DNA from: Porphyrobacter sp. IPPAS B-1204
GTDB lineage: Bacteria > Pseudomonadota > Alphaproteobacteria > Sphingomonadales > Sphingomonadaceae
NCBI GenBank assembly: GCA_003724185.1
Contig: RHGM01000003.1
Span: forward strand, 62,001-126,000
DNA length: 64,000 nt
Direction of reading: 5' to 3'
Numbering within the stretch: position 1 is the first letter of the stretch; every line of letters begins with the position of its first letter. Below are positions 43,006 to 52,212 of the stretch, one piece after another. Below the pieces are notes generated by a model. That model was not told the origin of the DNA. It did not search any database and saw only the letters and a program-made list of their open reading frames with translations. Made by a program: the position numbers and the translations under genes.

Positions 43006-43935
43006 TCAGTCGAAGGCCCCCTCCCCTCTGCCCGATGGATCAGGTTTTCGTGCAAGCCCGGAATTCAGCTCATCGTTCCAGTCGAAACCGGGTGAGGCTG
43101 GCGCTCGTGAATGGATGACACGATTGGGCGCAGCGTAGGCCTTCAGCGCTCGCTGCTCCGCAAGAGCGCCTCCGGCGTCATTGTCGATAAACAAGTGGAG
43201 CTCACGCACGCTCTCCGGGATCGCAACAAGACCGAACCGCTCGTTCCCAAGCGTTGCCCAGCAAGGGATCCCAAACAGCTGCATTGCGGAAAGTGCGCTC
43301 TCGATACCTTCGGCGAGCCCCAGGCGCCCCCGCACCGGCCGGGCCAGTCTGACTGCACCACAGCCAAGGCTGCCCAGCGCGCGCTTGGGCCGCTCGAAAA
43401 AGGCTAGCTTGCCGCTCGGCAGGTCGAGAAATGTTCTGTGTATTGCGATTATGCCAATGTCAGTCGTGACCGCCGCCAACATCGCAGGGAGAAATTGGAC
43501 AGCTCCGCGCGGCCCAAGCGGCGTACGTTCCAGGTAACGGAACTGGTCCGATGCGTGCTGGAGACCGCGCTGTGCAAGGTATCGTTCGGCAGGGCTGTTG
43601 GAGATCGCCGTCGCAGAGTGCCACAAACGTCGTGCATTGGAACTAAAGTCTTTTTTTACCTGCGGATCAGCGGCCACCGCGCCAGAGCCATCGAACAGGT
43701 CACGGCTGCGAACACCCTGGCGGTCCAGTGCCGCGATGACCTCCTCGTTCGAGCATCCCGCAAAGCAATGAAACAGGATCGCTTTCCGACCCAGTGTCAC
43801 GCTCAACGAAGGAGTTCGGTCGTCGTGTGCGGGGCAGCAGCACATGCCTTTGCCATGACGCCATGTTCCGTTGAGGCGTTCGACAATCGTGCGGGCGCGG
43901 CGTTCGAGATGATGAGTATTCTTTAGCTGGGGCAT
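43006..43935 (-). CDS. CHC2-zinc-finger/Toprim primase-like protein
   Basis: The start is ATG 43935 (MPQLKNTHHLERRARTIVER) with GGAG upstream, giving 309 residues. The N-terminus has the zinc-binding pattern CPAHDDRTPSLSV...FHCFAGC typical of DnaG/TraC-like CHC2 fingers. The C-terminal half is a Toprim domain with the acidic motifs LAEGIESALSAM and LHLFIDNDAGG. It probably primes synthesis on the single strand after transfer. It is 41 bases upstream of the strawberry-notch gene on the same strand and divergent from the transglycosylase. Confidence 0.87.
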   Translation of the reverse strand: MPQLKNTHHLERRARTIVERLNGTWRHGKGMCCCPAHDDRTPSLSVTLGRKAILFHCFAGCSNEEVIAALDRQGVRSRDLFDGSGAVAADPQVKKDFSSNARRLWHSATAISNSPAERYLAQRGLQHASDQFRYLERTPLGPRGAVQFLPAMLAAVTTDIGIIAIHRTFLDLPSGKLAFFERPKRALGSLGCGAVRLARPVRGRLGLAEGIESALSAMQLFGIPCWATLGNERFGLVAIPESVRELHLFIDNDAGGALAEQRALKAYAAPNRVIHSRAPASPGFDWNDELNSGLARKPDPSGRGEGAFD

Positions 43936-44059
43936 CGACCTACTCCGATAGAGGTGCCTTCCCCGTGCAGCCTCCGCTCTGCACCAGCGCCAAACCATTT
44001 TCCTACGCTCTATGTTCTTTATATGTTCTCCCTCGATTCGGCTACAGAAAGATCGAAAA

Positions 44060-44716
44060 ATGACGAAAAGAGCTCTACTGTTGAGTGGCATTGCCATCGC
44101 ATCAGCCATGCCTGCCAATGCTCAGGAATTGCCGGTGCCAGCATTGGTTGACGTCCCCGCCAGCTATTCCGACGGCATCAGAATTGCCGAAGCATCAAAC
44201 GGCTTCCAGCTTGTGGAGCATGGGCTCTGGCAATCCGTGCAGGCCGCCCCAGCACCGAGCGTAACCGTGGCAGACAATGGCTGGGTCAACCCGCCATCTG
44301 AATCCGAGCGAAAGGAGAAGGCTGGCCGATCCGGGTTTCGACGGGCGAGCTACCTGCCCCACATATATGCGGCAGAAGCCAAGTACTCTTTGCCCACTGG
44401 CCTGCTCGACGCACTCGTTTGGACAGAGTCCCGCTACAATCCGCTCGCAGTCAGCCCAGCAGGCGCGGCTGGCCTCGGTCAGCTGATGCCAGCAACGGCA
44501 AAAGAACTCGGTGTCTCCAATCGATTTGACCCCATGGCCAATATCTTCGGCGCGGCGCGGTATCTGAGGCAGATGCTTGACAGGTTCGGAGTGGTTCACC
44601 TCGCTTTGGCGGCCTATAATGCCGGCCCAGGTGCAGTCGAACGCGCGGGCGGTATACCTCGGAATGGCGAGACGCCCAGATATGTCCGCGATGTGCTTCG
44701 CCATTGGCGTTCTTAG
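44060..44716 (+). CDS. exported lytic transglycosylase (VirB1-like)
   Basis: The start is ATG 44060 ([21 protein letters not shown], a clear signal peptide), giving 218 residues. The C-terminal domain is a family 1 lytic transglycosylase with the catalytic glutamate in [10 protein letters not shown], the motif [13 protein letters not shown] and the [11 protein letters not shown] signature. In conjugation it opens the peptidoglycan for the secretion channel. It is the only channel-related gene in the window, which suggests that the remaining VirB genes are elsewhere on the element. Confidence 0.9.
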   Translation: MTKRALLLSGIAIASAMPANAQELPVPALVDVPASYSDGIRIAEASNGFQLVEHGLWQSVQAAPAPSVTVADNGWVNPPSESERKEKAGRSGFRRASYLPHIYAAEAKYSLPTGLLDALVWTESRYNPLAVSPAGAAGLGQLMPATAKELGVSNRFDPMANIFGAARYLRQMLDRFGVVHLALAAYNAGPGAVERAGGIPRNGETPRYVRDVLRHWRS

Positions 44717-44955
44717 CGATCGCTCCGAATTGCAGAGCGCACTTCATGATGAACGTTCGCCTTTCATCCAAGTTGTCACGCGTCAGCTAAGGTAAGCAGT
44801 TCTCACCCGGCCTTACGTGCCCATGCTTGCCGGACGGTCATGACTGAGGGAATTGCAGCATCGAAAAGTAAATTCGATGCTCGTAAGCATCCCCGTGACA
44901 GGCAAATCTGAACTATGGCCCTTTCAGCCATTTTCCGGGCTAGCTGTACCCACCC

Positions 44956-46167
44956 TCATTCCGGCGGCGCAGTCTTGCCTGCATCAGCTGCCACGCCATT
45001 GCAGTAGCGCCCCCACGCTTCCATCAACTTCACCCGCATGCCCGGCTGGTCCGGCGTGCCGAGATAGGTTGTGCGGCGATAGGCGGCCTGCACCGCGTCG
45101 GGCGTCTTGTGCGCCAGCGCCGCTTCGACCACGGCATCGGGGAAGCCTTCGTTGGCGGCCCAATCGGTGAACGTGGAGCGGAAGCCGTGGACGTGGTAGG
45201 GTTCGCACATATCGCGCATCACCTTGAGCAGCGTCATGTTGGACATCGCCTTGCCAGTCATGCCGGGGAAGACCACCTCGGCTCCTTCAAGGCGCATCGC
45301 ATCCGCCTTCGCGAGTACCGCCAGAGCCGCGTCCGAGAGCGGCACCATTTGCGCCCTGTTGCGTTTCATATGTTCAGCTGGGATCGTCCAGAGGCGTTGC
45401 TCCAGATCGAATTCATCCCATGTCGCAAGCCGCACCTCCTGCGAGCGAACGCCCGTGAGAATGAGAAGGTCGAGCGCCAGACGCGTGTAGGTTGGCTTGC
45501 GCCGCAAGGCGATCATGAAACCGGGTATGGCGACATAAGGCATGGCCTTGCGGTTGTCCGCCTGCTTCACCTGTCGCGGAAGGCCCCTGCCCGCCTTCAG
45601 GCTGCCGTTGCCCGATGGGGCCTCGCGCGAGCGCCAGCCCTTGGCATGGGAATAATCGAGCACGGTGCAAATCCGGTTGCGCACCTGACGGGCGGTTTCC
45701 GGGATTTCCTGCCAGATCGGCGTCAGCACGGTGATGATATCGGCGCTGGTGATGCTGCCAGTCGGCTTGTCACCCAGTTTCGGGAAGGCGTAGTTTTCCA
45801 GAGTGGCGAGCCACTGGCGCGCATAGACCGTGCTTTTCCAGCCCGCCTCGTTCTCGGAGTGATACTGGATCGCGGCTGAGCGGAACGTCACTTTGGCGGC
45901 TGCATCGTCTTTCTTCTCCGCCAGAACATCGCGCTGATCGACCTTGATCGCTCGGCGCAGTTCGGCGGCTTTGTGACGCGCGTCCGCCAGGGTCAGGAGC
46001 TTGGCGCTGCCGATTCCGATGTCCCGTCGCTTGCCATCCTGCTGGACGCGAAGATTCCAGTAAGCACCGCCGCGCTTGTCCACTTTGAGAAACAGCCCGT
46101 CCCCGTCCTGATAGGTGCCGGGATTCGCCAAGGCTGCCTTGACCGCAACTGCTGTGAGTTTGACCAT
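44956..46167 (-). CDS. int: tyrosine-type site-specific integrase (P4-like, DUF4102 arm domain)
   Basis: A 403-residue recombinase. The N-terminal arm-binding domain (NPGTYQDGDGLFLKVDKRG...WNLRVQQDGKRRDIGIG) is the DUF4102 type found in integrases that use tRNA genes. The catalytic domain shows the Arg in LTGVRSQEVR, HGFRSTFTDWA with His and Arg, and a C-terminal AHKTPDAVQAAYRRTTY with the Tyr. It integrates and, with a directionality factor not seen here, excises the element. Arm-type repeats lie directly upstream of its start, and the tRNA-Tyr target is 200 bases away. Confidence 0.95.
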   Translation of the reverse strand: MVKLTAVAVKAALANPGTYQDGDGLFLKVDKRGGAYWNLRVQQDGKRRDIGIGSAKLLTLADARHKAAELRRAIKVDQRDVLAEKKDDAAAKVTFRSAAIQYHSENEAGWKSTVYARQWLATLENYAFPKLGDKPTGSITSADIITVLTPIWQEIPETARQVRNRICTVLDYSHAKGWRSREAPSGNGSLKAGRGLPRQVKQADNRKAMPYVAIPGFMIALRRKPTYTRLALDLLILTGVRSQEVRLATWDEFDLEQRLWTIPAEHMKRNRAQMVPLSDAALAVLAKADAMRLEGAEVVFPGMTGKAMSNMTLLKVMRDMCEPYHVHGFRSTFTDWAANEGFPDAVVEAALAHKTPDAVQAAYRRTTYLGTPDQPGMRVKLMEAWGRYCNGVAADAGKTAPPE

Positions 46168-46171
46168 AATC

Positions 46172-46250
46172 TACCCCCACATTCTTTACCCCCACACCGG
46201 GGTAGTCGAAGTGTGGGGGTAACCCACTTTACCCCCACATTACCCCCACA
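46172..46250. repeat. five arm-type integrase binding sites (TACCCCCACA)
   Basis: The 10-mer TACCCCCACA occurs at 46172, 46187, 46230 and 46241, and its complement TGTGGGGGTA at 46212-46221. Five exact copies in 79 bases between the integrase start and the tRNA is what the arm sites of an attachment region look like. Being next to the start codon, they could also let integrase repress its own gene. Confidence 0.85.
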
Positions 46251-46364
46251 CTAGGCTCCGGCTGCATGCAAATTGGAGCGGCTTTTTGCGGATGAGTAAG
46301 GGCAAAATACCCTAGGAAATCCTGGATTTCTATGGGGTTTTGCGGAAGCCTGCGGATAAGGGGT

Positions 46365-46450
46365 TGGTGGACAGGGCTGGATTCGAACCAGCGTACGCTT
46401 GCGCGGGCAGATTTACAGTCTGCTGCCTTTAACCACTCGGCCACCTGTCC
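46365..46450 (-). tRNA. tRNA-Tyr (anticodon GTA), integration target
   Basis: A class II tRNA of 86 bases: 5' GGACAGG pairs with CCTGTCC near the 3' end, the anticodon loop reads CTGTAAA, there is a long variable arm, and CCA is encoded. The 3' end faces the element, so the attachment core should lie in the T-arm/acceptor half. The gene is intact, restored by the element's copy of its 3' end if a duplication occurred. Confidence 0.95.
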
Positions 46451-46623
46451 ACACAGTCCCCTGCCATGAGGGGGGCGATCCTGAGCGTCTGACGCCCTGA
46501 AATTGCGCGAGTCCGTTGCCGGGCCCGCCGCCGAGAGGCGCCCCTTTGGCGAAGCACTGCTTGCCTGTCAATGCCCCTGCTGGCAGGGGGCGCCTTTGGT
46601 AAAAGCGTCAGGCGGGACACAAG

Positions 46624-47415
46624 ATGAGCAAAGGTGAAAAGAAGCGCGCCCTCAGGGGCCGCGCAGGGCGCATGAAGGGCGGGCGCGGTTCGGGCCGGGC
46701 CAGCAGCGGACAGGTGCGCCTGTGGGGCCGCCACGCGGTGGAAGCGGCGCTCAAGAACCCGGAACGCCAGCACCGCAAGCTGTGGGCCACGCCCGAGGGG
46801 CTGGAAAGCCTTGACGGCGAATTGCCCGAAGGCTTCCCGGTCGAGCACGCGCAGGCCGCCGATCTGGCCCGCCTTGTCGCCAAGGACGCGCCGCATCAGG
46901 GGCTGGTGCTGGAATGCGCGCCGCTGGAAGATGTGTTCCTCGATGAAGTCGCTCTGGGCGAAGCAGGACACCCGATCGTGGTGCTCGATCAGGTGACCGA
47001 TCCGCACAATGTCGGCGCGATCCTGCGCTCTGCCGCCGCATTTGGTGCTGCCGCCATCGTAACGCAGGACCGCCACGCCCCGCCCGAAGGCGGCGTGCTA
47101 GCCAAGGCTGCATCCGGCGCGCTGGAGACAGTGCCGTGGGTGCGCGTGGTGAACCTTGCGCGCGCGCTGGAGGAACTGGCCGAGGCCGGATACTGGCGCA
47201 TCGGCATGGCAGGCGAGGCGGAAGCGGTGCTTGCCGATATCATGCCCACCGGACCGCTGGTGATCGTGCTGGGCGCAGAAGGCGAAGGCCTGCGCCAAAA
47301 CATCGCCAATCACTGCGACGTTCTGGCGAAACTGCCGATTGCCTCGGCGATCGAAAGCCTCAATGTCTCCAACGCCGCAGCGATTGCGCTTTATGCGGTG
47401 GCAACACGGGGCTAA
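46624..47415 (+). CDS. rlmB: 23S rRNA 2'-O-ribose methyltransferase, RlmB/TrmH family
   Basis: A 263-residue SPOUT methyltransferase. The N-terminus is basic (KGEKKRALRGRAGRMKGGRG), then a short substrate-binding domain beginning VRLWGRHAVEAAL, then the knotted catalytic domain with VVLDQVTDPHNVGAILRSAAAFG, PLVIVLGAEGEGLR and the C-terminal SLNVSNAAAIALYAV. It methylates G2251 in the peptidyl-transferase loop. It is the first chromosomal gene after tRNA-Tyr. No strong ribosome site is seen before the ATG. Confidence 0.92.
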   Translation: MSKGEKKRALRGRAGRMKGGRGSGRASSGQVRLWGRHAVEAALKNPERQHRKLWATPEGLESLDGELPEGFPVEHAQAADLARLVAKDAPHQGLVLECAPLEDVFLDEVALGEAGHPIVVLDQVTDPHNVGAILRSAAAFGAAAIVTQDRHAPPEGGVLAKAASGALETVPWVRVVNLARALEELAEAGYWRIGMAGEAEAVLADIMPTGPLVIVLGAEGEGLRQNIANHCDVLAKLPIASAIESLNVSNAAAIALYAVATRG

Positions 47416-47466
47416 AAGGGGCCTAGGGACAGGCTGGGCGCACGGCGCCTGCAAGGGGGTATTGCC

Positions 47467-48354
47467 ATGACCATGTTTTCACCGATCCGCCTGCGCGCTG
47501 CTGCGCTTTTGGCGGGCTTTGCGCTCGCGCTGTCGGGCTGTTTCATGTCGCCGGGCAAGTTCACGTCCGAATTCGCGATCACCGGGCCGGACAGCTTCAC
47601 CTTCACCTATGAAGGCGAGATCTTCTTTCTCGGCCTCAGCAAGCTGGCGCAGATGGACGCAGAGCAGGCGGAGTTCACCCCTCCCGAGTGCTACGACCAG
47701 GAAACGTACGAAACTCTGGAATGCACCAAGGAGGAGCTCGCCGAGGCGCGCGCCAACTGGGAAGCTGGCGCCGCTGACCGCGCGGCAGAGGCCAAGAAAA
47801 AGGCCGAGCAGATGGCCACGATGATGGGCGGCATCGACCCGTCCGACCCCAAGGCTGCCGAGGAACTCGTCAAGCTGCTCAAGCGCCAGAAGGGCTGGGA
47901 GCGCGTCGTCCACAAGGGCGACGGGGTGTTCGATGTCAGCTACCGCGTGAGTGGCACCATGGGGCATGATTTCCTGTTCCCGATGATTGAGGGCTTTCCG
48001 CCCACCAATCCCTTCGTTCAGGCGTTCATCCGTCAGGGCGGACAAGTGCGCATCAACGCGCCGGGCTTTGCCACCCAAAATCCGGATCAGACCGGCATGG
48101 GAGCAATCATGGGCATGGGCTCGCTTGCGGGGCTGGCTGCAATGGGCGCCGCAGAGGGCGGGCAGGACAAGGCCATGCCGGGCGTTCCGGTGATCGACGG
48201 CACCTTCACGGTCCGCTCCATCGGCGGCATGCGCGTGCTCGCCAACAACACCGATGAAGGCCCCGAGGCCACCACCACGGGCGAGGCGCTGACGTGGCGC
48301 ATTTCCAGCCGAACCACTCAGGCTCCCACCGCTCTGATCGCACTCGCGCCCTGA
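47467..48354 (+). CDS. putative lipoprotein
   Basis: A 295-residue protein with a lipoprotein signal (LLAGFALALSGC) and AAGGGGG before the ATG; an alternative start is two codons later. The mature part begins with a beta-rich domain (FAITGPDSFTFTYEGEIFFLG), then a helical stretch with Ala/Glu/Lys repeats and several Cys, then a beta-rich C-terminal half. It seems to be an outer-membrane or periplasmic lipoprotein of unknown function that I cannot assign to a family. It is followed by a strong bidirectional terminator. Confidence 0.75.
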   Translation: MTMFSPIRLRAAALLAGFALALSGCFMSPGKFTSEFAITGPDSFTFTYEGEIFFLGLSKLAQMDAEQAEFTPPECYDQETYETLECTKEELAEARANWEAGAADRAAEAKKKAEQMATMMGGIDPSDPKAAEELVKLLKRQKGWERVVHKGDGVFDVSYRVSGTMGHDFLFPMIEGFPPTNPFVQAFIRQGGQVRINAPGFATQNPDQTGMGAIMGMGSLAGLAAMGAAEGGQDKAMPGVPVIDGTFTVRSIGGMRVLANNTDEGPEATTTGEALTWRISSRTTQAPTALIALAP

Positions 48355-48387
48355 GGCGCGGAACGGAAGGCACGCCCAGAGCCAAAG

Positions 48388-48423
48388 AAAAACCCCGCCA
48401 GCCTTGTGGCTGCCGGGGTTTTT
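48388..48423. terminator. bidirectional intrinsic terminator
   Basis: AAAAACCCCGCCAGCC-TTGT-GGCTGCCGGGGTTTTT forms a 16-bp stem with one mismatch, with A and T runs at both ends. It serves the converging lipoprotein and HU genes. Confidence 0.93.
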
Positions 48424-48464
48424 GCGGGCCTAAACCGGCCCCGCCAAAGATGCTTGGCGATTGC

Positions 48465-48737
48465 TTAGTTGACCGCGTCCTTCAGACCCTTGCCCGCCTT
48501 GAACTTGGGCTGGTTGGATGCCTTGATCTTCATCGGCTCACCGGTGCGGGGGTTGCGGCCTGTGGAGGCCTTGCGCTTGGCAACCGAAAAGGTGCCAAAG
48601 CCCACCAGGCGCACTTCGTCGCCGCCCGAAAGCGCTTTGGTAATCGCGTCAAAAACGCTTTCGACAGCGTTCGAGGCATCATTCTTGGAAAGACCGCTCG
48701 CGGTCGCAACTTCGCTGATCAGGTCGTTCTTGTTCAT
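48465..48737 (-). CDS. hup: HU-family DNA-binding protein
   Basis: The start is ATG 48737 (MNKNDLISEVATASGLSKND), giving 90 residues, the normal HU length; the ORF-track start is inside the promoter. It shows the HU signature GFGTFSVAKRKASTGRNPRTGEPM and the DNA-intercalating Arg-Asn-Pro tip. It bends and compacts DNA in the nucleoid and assists recombination, including integrase reactions. GGGGG precedes the start. Beyond lon, as in many bacteria, on the same strand. Confidence 0.95.
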   Translation of the reverse strand: MNKNDLISEVATASGLSKNDASNAVESVFDAITKALSGGDEVRLVGFGTFSVAKRKASTGRNPRTGEPMKIKASNQPKFKAGKGLKDAVN

Positions 48738-48978
48738 ATGGGAACCCCCTCGCTTCAGGATATCGATGTTCGTCGTGAATCGCGCATATAAGAAACGGCC
48801 AGACTGAGACTTTTTTTGATAAGCTGTCAAAGGCAAATAGGCCGGACGCAAGCATCCAGCGAAAAGCCAAAGCAGTTGAAGTGCCTAACCTGTGTTGGGC
48901 ACTGGTTTGTCCAGTGAAACCGTCTCCGAAAATAGCGACCCTGCCGCGAATCACGGCAAGTGGCGCCCTTCTAGCGGC

Positions 48979-51387
48979 TCAATGCGCGGTTGGCACCTCT
49001 GAGCTTGCAGGCCCCGTGCCCGCAGCAGGAGCACCCGGCTGGCTGGCGAGATCGTCCGCCTCGGTCCACTCGATAGCCGTCAGCGGTTCCACCAGCGCGC
49101 GGGCCAACACCTCGTCGACATGGGCTACGGGCACGATTTCCAGCCCTGCCTTCGCGTTGGCCGGAATCTCGGCCAGATCCTTGACGTTCTCCTCGGGGAT
49201 GAGGACAGTCTTGATGCCTCCACGAAGGGCGGCCAGCAGCTTTTCCTTGAGCCCGCCGATCGCCAGCACCCGCCCGCGCAGCGTGACCTCGCCGGTCATC
49301 GCCACATCAGGGCGCACGGCGATGCCCGTAAGGGTCGACACGATCGACGTGACCATCCCGATACCCGCACTTGGCCCATCCTTGGGCACAGCGCCTTCGG
49401 GCAGGTGGATGTGGATGTTCTTGCGGTTGATCAGGCTCGGCTTGATGCCATAGGCCGGGGCCCGCGCCTTGACGAAGCTGAAAGCCGCCGAGACGCTTTC
49501 ATTCATCACCTGACCCAGCTTGCCGGTGGTTTTCACCTCGCCCTTGCCCGGCGTGGTGACGCTTTCGATGGTGAGCAATTCGCCCCCCACCGATGTCCAC
49601 GCAAGACCGGTAACCGCACCAACCTGCGCCTCTTCCTCGGACACGCCGTGCTTGAACTTGCGCACGCCGGAATAGTCGCCCAGATTTTCGGGCGTGATGG
49701 TGACGCTGGTCGCCTTCTTTTCGAGGATCTGGCGCAAGGATTTGCGCGCCAGCTTGGCGATTTCGCGCTCCAGCGTGCGCACCCCGGCTTCGCGGGTGTA
49801 ATAGCGGATCAGATCGCGCAGGGCATCTTCCTCAAGCGTGAATTCGCCCTTTTTCAGCCCGTGCGCCTTCACCTGCTTTTCGACCAGATGGCGCTGCGCG
49901 ATTTCGACCTTCTCATCCTCGGTGTAGCCTTCCAGCCGGATGATCTCCATCCGGTCAAGCAGCGGCTGCGGCAGGTTGAGACTGTTCGCGGTGCACACGA
50001 ACATGATGTCGGAAAGATCGAGGTCGAGCTCCAGATAGTGGTCCTGGAACTTGCTGTTCTGTTCGGGGTCAAGCACCTCAAGCAGCGCCGAGGCCGGATC
50101 GCCGCGGAAGTCCTGGCCGAGCTTGTCGATCTCGTCGAGCAGGAACAGCGGGTTCGATGTGCCGGCCTTCTTAAGGTTGGCAACGATCTTGCCCGGCATC
50201 GAACCGATGTATGTCCGCCGATGTCCGCGGATCTCCGCTTCGTCCCGCACCCCGCCCAGAGACTGGCGCACGAATTCGCGGCCCGTCGCCTTGGCAATCG
50301 ATTTGCCGAGGCTGGTCTTGCCCACACCCGGCGGGCCGACGAGGCACAGGATCGGCCCCTTCAGCTTGTTCGTACGCGCCTGCACCGCGAGATATTCGAC
50401 GATGCGATCCTTGACCTTTTCAAGCGCATAGTGATCGGCATCAAGCACGGCCTGCGCCTGCGCAATATCGCGCTTCAACTTCGACTTCTTGCCCCACGGC
50501 AGGCCGAGCAGCACATCGAGATAGTTACGGATCACCGTCGCCTCGGCGCTCATCGGCTGCATGGAACGCAGCTTTTTCAGCTCCGCCAGCGCCTTGGCCT
50601 TGGCTTCCTTGGAAAGCTTGGCCTTTTCGATCTTTTCGGTGAGTTCGGCGATTTCATTGCCGTCGCCATCATCACCGCCGCCCAGCTCAGACTGGATCGC
50701 CTTCAGCTGCTCGTTGAGATAATATTCGCGCTGGGTCTTTTCCATCTGGCGCTTCACGCGCCCACGGATGCGACGTTCGACCTGCAAGACCGAAAGCTCG
50801 CCTTCCATGAAGGCCATGACCAGTTCCAACCGCTTCAGCGGGTTCGTTTCGGTCAGCAGACTCTGCTTGTCCGACACCTTGGCGCTGATCGCGGCGGCGA
50901 TGGTGTCAGCCAGCTGGCCGGCATCATCGACATCGGAAAGATCGACGCCGGCATCCTCGCCCATCTTCTTGTTGAGCTTCACATATTCGCCGAACTGCTC
51001 GGTCACCTGCCGCATCAGCGCGGTGACTTCACTGCCAGCGACAGTTTCAGGCTCGATCACGTGAACCTCGGCCAGCAGGTGGGTGCCGACATTCTCCAGC
51101 GCGGAAAGCCGCGCGCGGGTCTTGCCTTCGACCAGCACCCGCACGGTGCCATCCGGCAGCTTGAGCAGCTGCAGCACCTGCGCGACCACGCCGACATCAT
51201 ACAGGTCATCGCCCTCGGGATCGTCACAGCCCGGATCAAGCTGGGCGAGCAGGACGATGTCCTTGGACGCTTCCATCGCCGCTTCCAGCGCCGCCACCGA
51301 CTTGTCGCGGCCGACAAACAGGGGGACGACCATGCCGGGGAAAACGACGATGTCACGCAGGGGGAGGAGGGGGTAAGTCTGGGTCAT
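48979..51387 (-). CDS. lon: ATP-dependent Lon protease
   Basis: An 802-residue protein, full length. The N-terminal substrate-binding domain begins [20 protein letters not shown]. The AAA+ module has Walker [16 protein letters not shown]. The C-terminal protease has the catalytic Ser in [10 protein letters not shown] and a Lys about 40 residues later. Lon degrades misfolded and regulatory proteins, including antitoxins, so it could control the nearby RES-Xre module. It lies directly upstream of hup, a widespread gene order. Confidence 0.97.
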   Translation of the reverse strand: MTQTYPLLPLRDIVVFPGMVVPLFVGRDKSVAALEAAMEASKDIVLLAQLDPGCDDPEGDDLYDVGVVAQVLQLLKLPDGTVRVLVEGKTRARLSALENVGTHLLAEVHVIEPETVAGSEVTALMRQVTEQFGEYVKLNKKMGEDAGVDLSDVDDAGQLADTIAAAISAKVSDKQSLLTETNPLKRLELVMAFMEGELSVLQVERRIRGRVKRQMEKTQREYYLNEQLKAIQSELGGGDDGDGNEIAELTEKIEKAKLSKEAKAKALAELKKLRSMQPMSAEATVIRNYLDVLLGLPWGKKSKLKRDIAQAQAVLDADHYALEKVKDRIVEYLAVQARTNKLKGPILCLVGPPGVGKTSLGKSIAKATGREFVRQSLGGVRDEAEIRGHRRTYIGSMPGKIVANLKKAGTSNPLFLLDEIDKLGQDFRGDPASALLEVLDPEQNSKFQDHYLELDLDLSDIMFVCTANSLNLPQPLLDRMEIIRLEGYTEDEKVEIAQRHLVEKQVKAHGLKKGEFTLEEDALRDLIRYYTREAGVRTLEREIAKLARKSLRQILEKKATSVTITPENLGDYSGVRKFKHGVSEEEAQVGAVTGLAWTSVGGELLTIESVTTPGKGEVKTTGKLGQVMNESVSAAFSFVKARAPAYGIKPSLINRKNIHIHLPEGAVPKDGPSAGIGMVTSIVSTLTGIAVRPDVAMTGEVTLRGRVLAIGGLKEKLLAALRGGIKTVLIPEENVKDLAEIPANAKAGLEIVPVAHVDEVLARALVEPLTAIEWTEADDLASQPGAPAAGTGPASSEVPTAH

Positions 51388-51469
51388 GTTGGAGATATGG
51401 GAAGCGGTGCGGCGGGCCGCAATGGGGAATACGGGCTAGGTTGTGGACGGTAATCGTTCCCGCTTGAAA

Positions 51470-51838
51470 TCAGACCGATGCGGAATCCGGCGGTGCGTCG
51501 TCCTTTGAAAGCCGGAAGAAGACGAGCGATGAAAACCCGGTGGAAATCGCCACCGTCTTCCAAACGCCGACGTCGACCAATCCGGAACATATTGCCGTAA
51601 CGACCACTGGACCAATCAGGACAAAGGCAAGGCGATGCCTCAACACATCTGGCGCGTACACGACTGCGGCGCCTAGCAGCGGCAAGAAGACCGGCAGCGA
51701 CGCAATCACCGCGACCACGAACAGCATTATCGCGTCACCGGGATCAGGATCGCTGCTCATCAAGGTGAGTGCGATAACGGTGGCCAGCAGTCCTGCCCCA
51801 TGCGCCACAACCATCTTGAGGGCGAAGTCGCCCCGCAC
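51470..51838 (-). CDS. small integral membrane protein, unknown function
   Basis: A 122-residue protein with four hydrophobic segments (for example AAVIASLPVFLPLLGAAVVYA-like stretches and VVVTAICSGLVDVGV) and a polar C-terminus. I cannot assign a family. It ends 82 bases before lon and begins 7 bases after ybaB stops, both on the same strand, so it may be the last gene of the dnaX-ybaB transcript. Its composition is less GC-rich than its neighbours. Confidence 0.65.
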   Translation of the reverse strand: MRGDFALKMVVAHGAGLLATVIALTLMSSDPDPGDAIMLFVVAVIASLPVFLPLLGAAVVYAPDVLRHRLAFVLIGPVVVTAICSGLVDVGVWKTVAISTGFSSLVFFRLSKDDAPPDSASV

Positions 51839-51845
51839 CCTGCCC

Positions 51846-52187
51846 TCACCCCAGGCCGGGCAGGTTGAACCCCGGCGGAAGGCCCATCGAGCCCTGCATT
51901 TCGCGCATCTGCTGTTCCGACACCCGGTCCGCCCGGTCGCGCGCGTCGTTGAAGGCGGCGGTGACGAGGTCTTCGAGGATCTGCTTGTCGTCCGGCACCA
52001 TCAGGCTGTCATCAATGGCCACACCAAGGATGCGGCCCTTGGCGCTGGCGCGGACCTTCACCAGCCCGCCGCCGGCGGTGCCTTCGACCTCGATCGAGTC
52101 GAGCTTCACCTGCATCTCGTTCATCTGCTTCTGGATGGTCTCGGCGGCTTGCTGCGCGGCGGCCATCATTTCTTCCATCGATTTCAT
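51846..52187 (-). CDS. ybaB: YbaB/EbfC nucleoid-associated protein
   Basis: The start is ATG 52187 (MKSMEEMMAAAQQAAETIQKQ), giving 113 residues; the ORF-track start reads into the intergenic region. It has the family pattern: N-terminal helix, QVKLDSIEVEGTAGGGLVKV sheet, then the C-terminal helix with LEDLVTAAFNDARDRADRVSEQQM. It is a dimeric DNA-binding protein. The dnaX-ybaB pair is one of the most conserved bacterial gene orders, supporting the call. Confidence 0.94.
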   Translation of the reverse strand: MKSMEEMMAAAQQAAETIQKQMNEMQVKLDSIEVEGTAGGGLVKVRASAKGRILGVAIDDSLMVPDDKQILEDLVTAAFNDARDRADRVSEQQMREMQGSMGLPPGFNLPGLG

Positions 52188-52212
52188 CGGGGGTACTCCA
52201 TCACTTGCGGTA

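Larger units (their letters stand above)
1..46364. mobile_element. integrated conjugative/mobilizable element, right end at tRNA-Tyr
   Basis: The stretch carries a tyrosine integrase next to tRNA-Tyr, a MobF relaxase, a coupling protein, SSB, ArdC, ParB, a Toprim primase, a lytic transglycosylase and a strawberry-notch helicase, plus defence and toxin-antitoxin cargo. This set is typical of alphaproteobacterial integrative conjugative elements. The right boundary is inferred to fall at the 3' end of the tRNA gene, because housekeeping genes begin immediately beyond it. The left end is outside the window, so the second attachment site cannot be seen. The VirB/Trb channel genes are also not seen, so it may be a full ICE whose channel lies further left, or only a mobilizable island. 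Confidence 0.85.

Noticed and set aside
49120-51453. 777-residue plus-strand ORF opposite lon
   Set aside because: It is an antisense shadow of the lon gene. Composition is His/Arg/Leu-rich without motifs.
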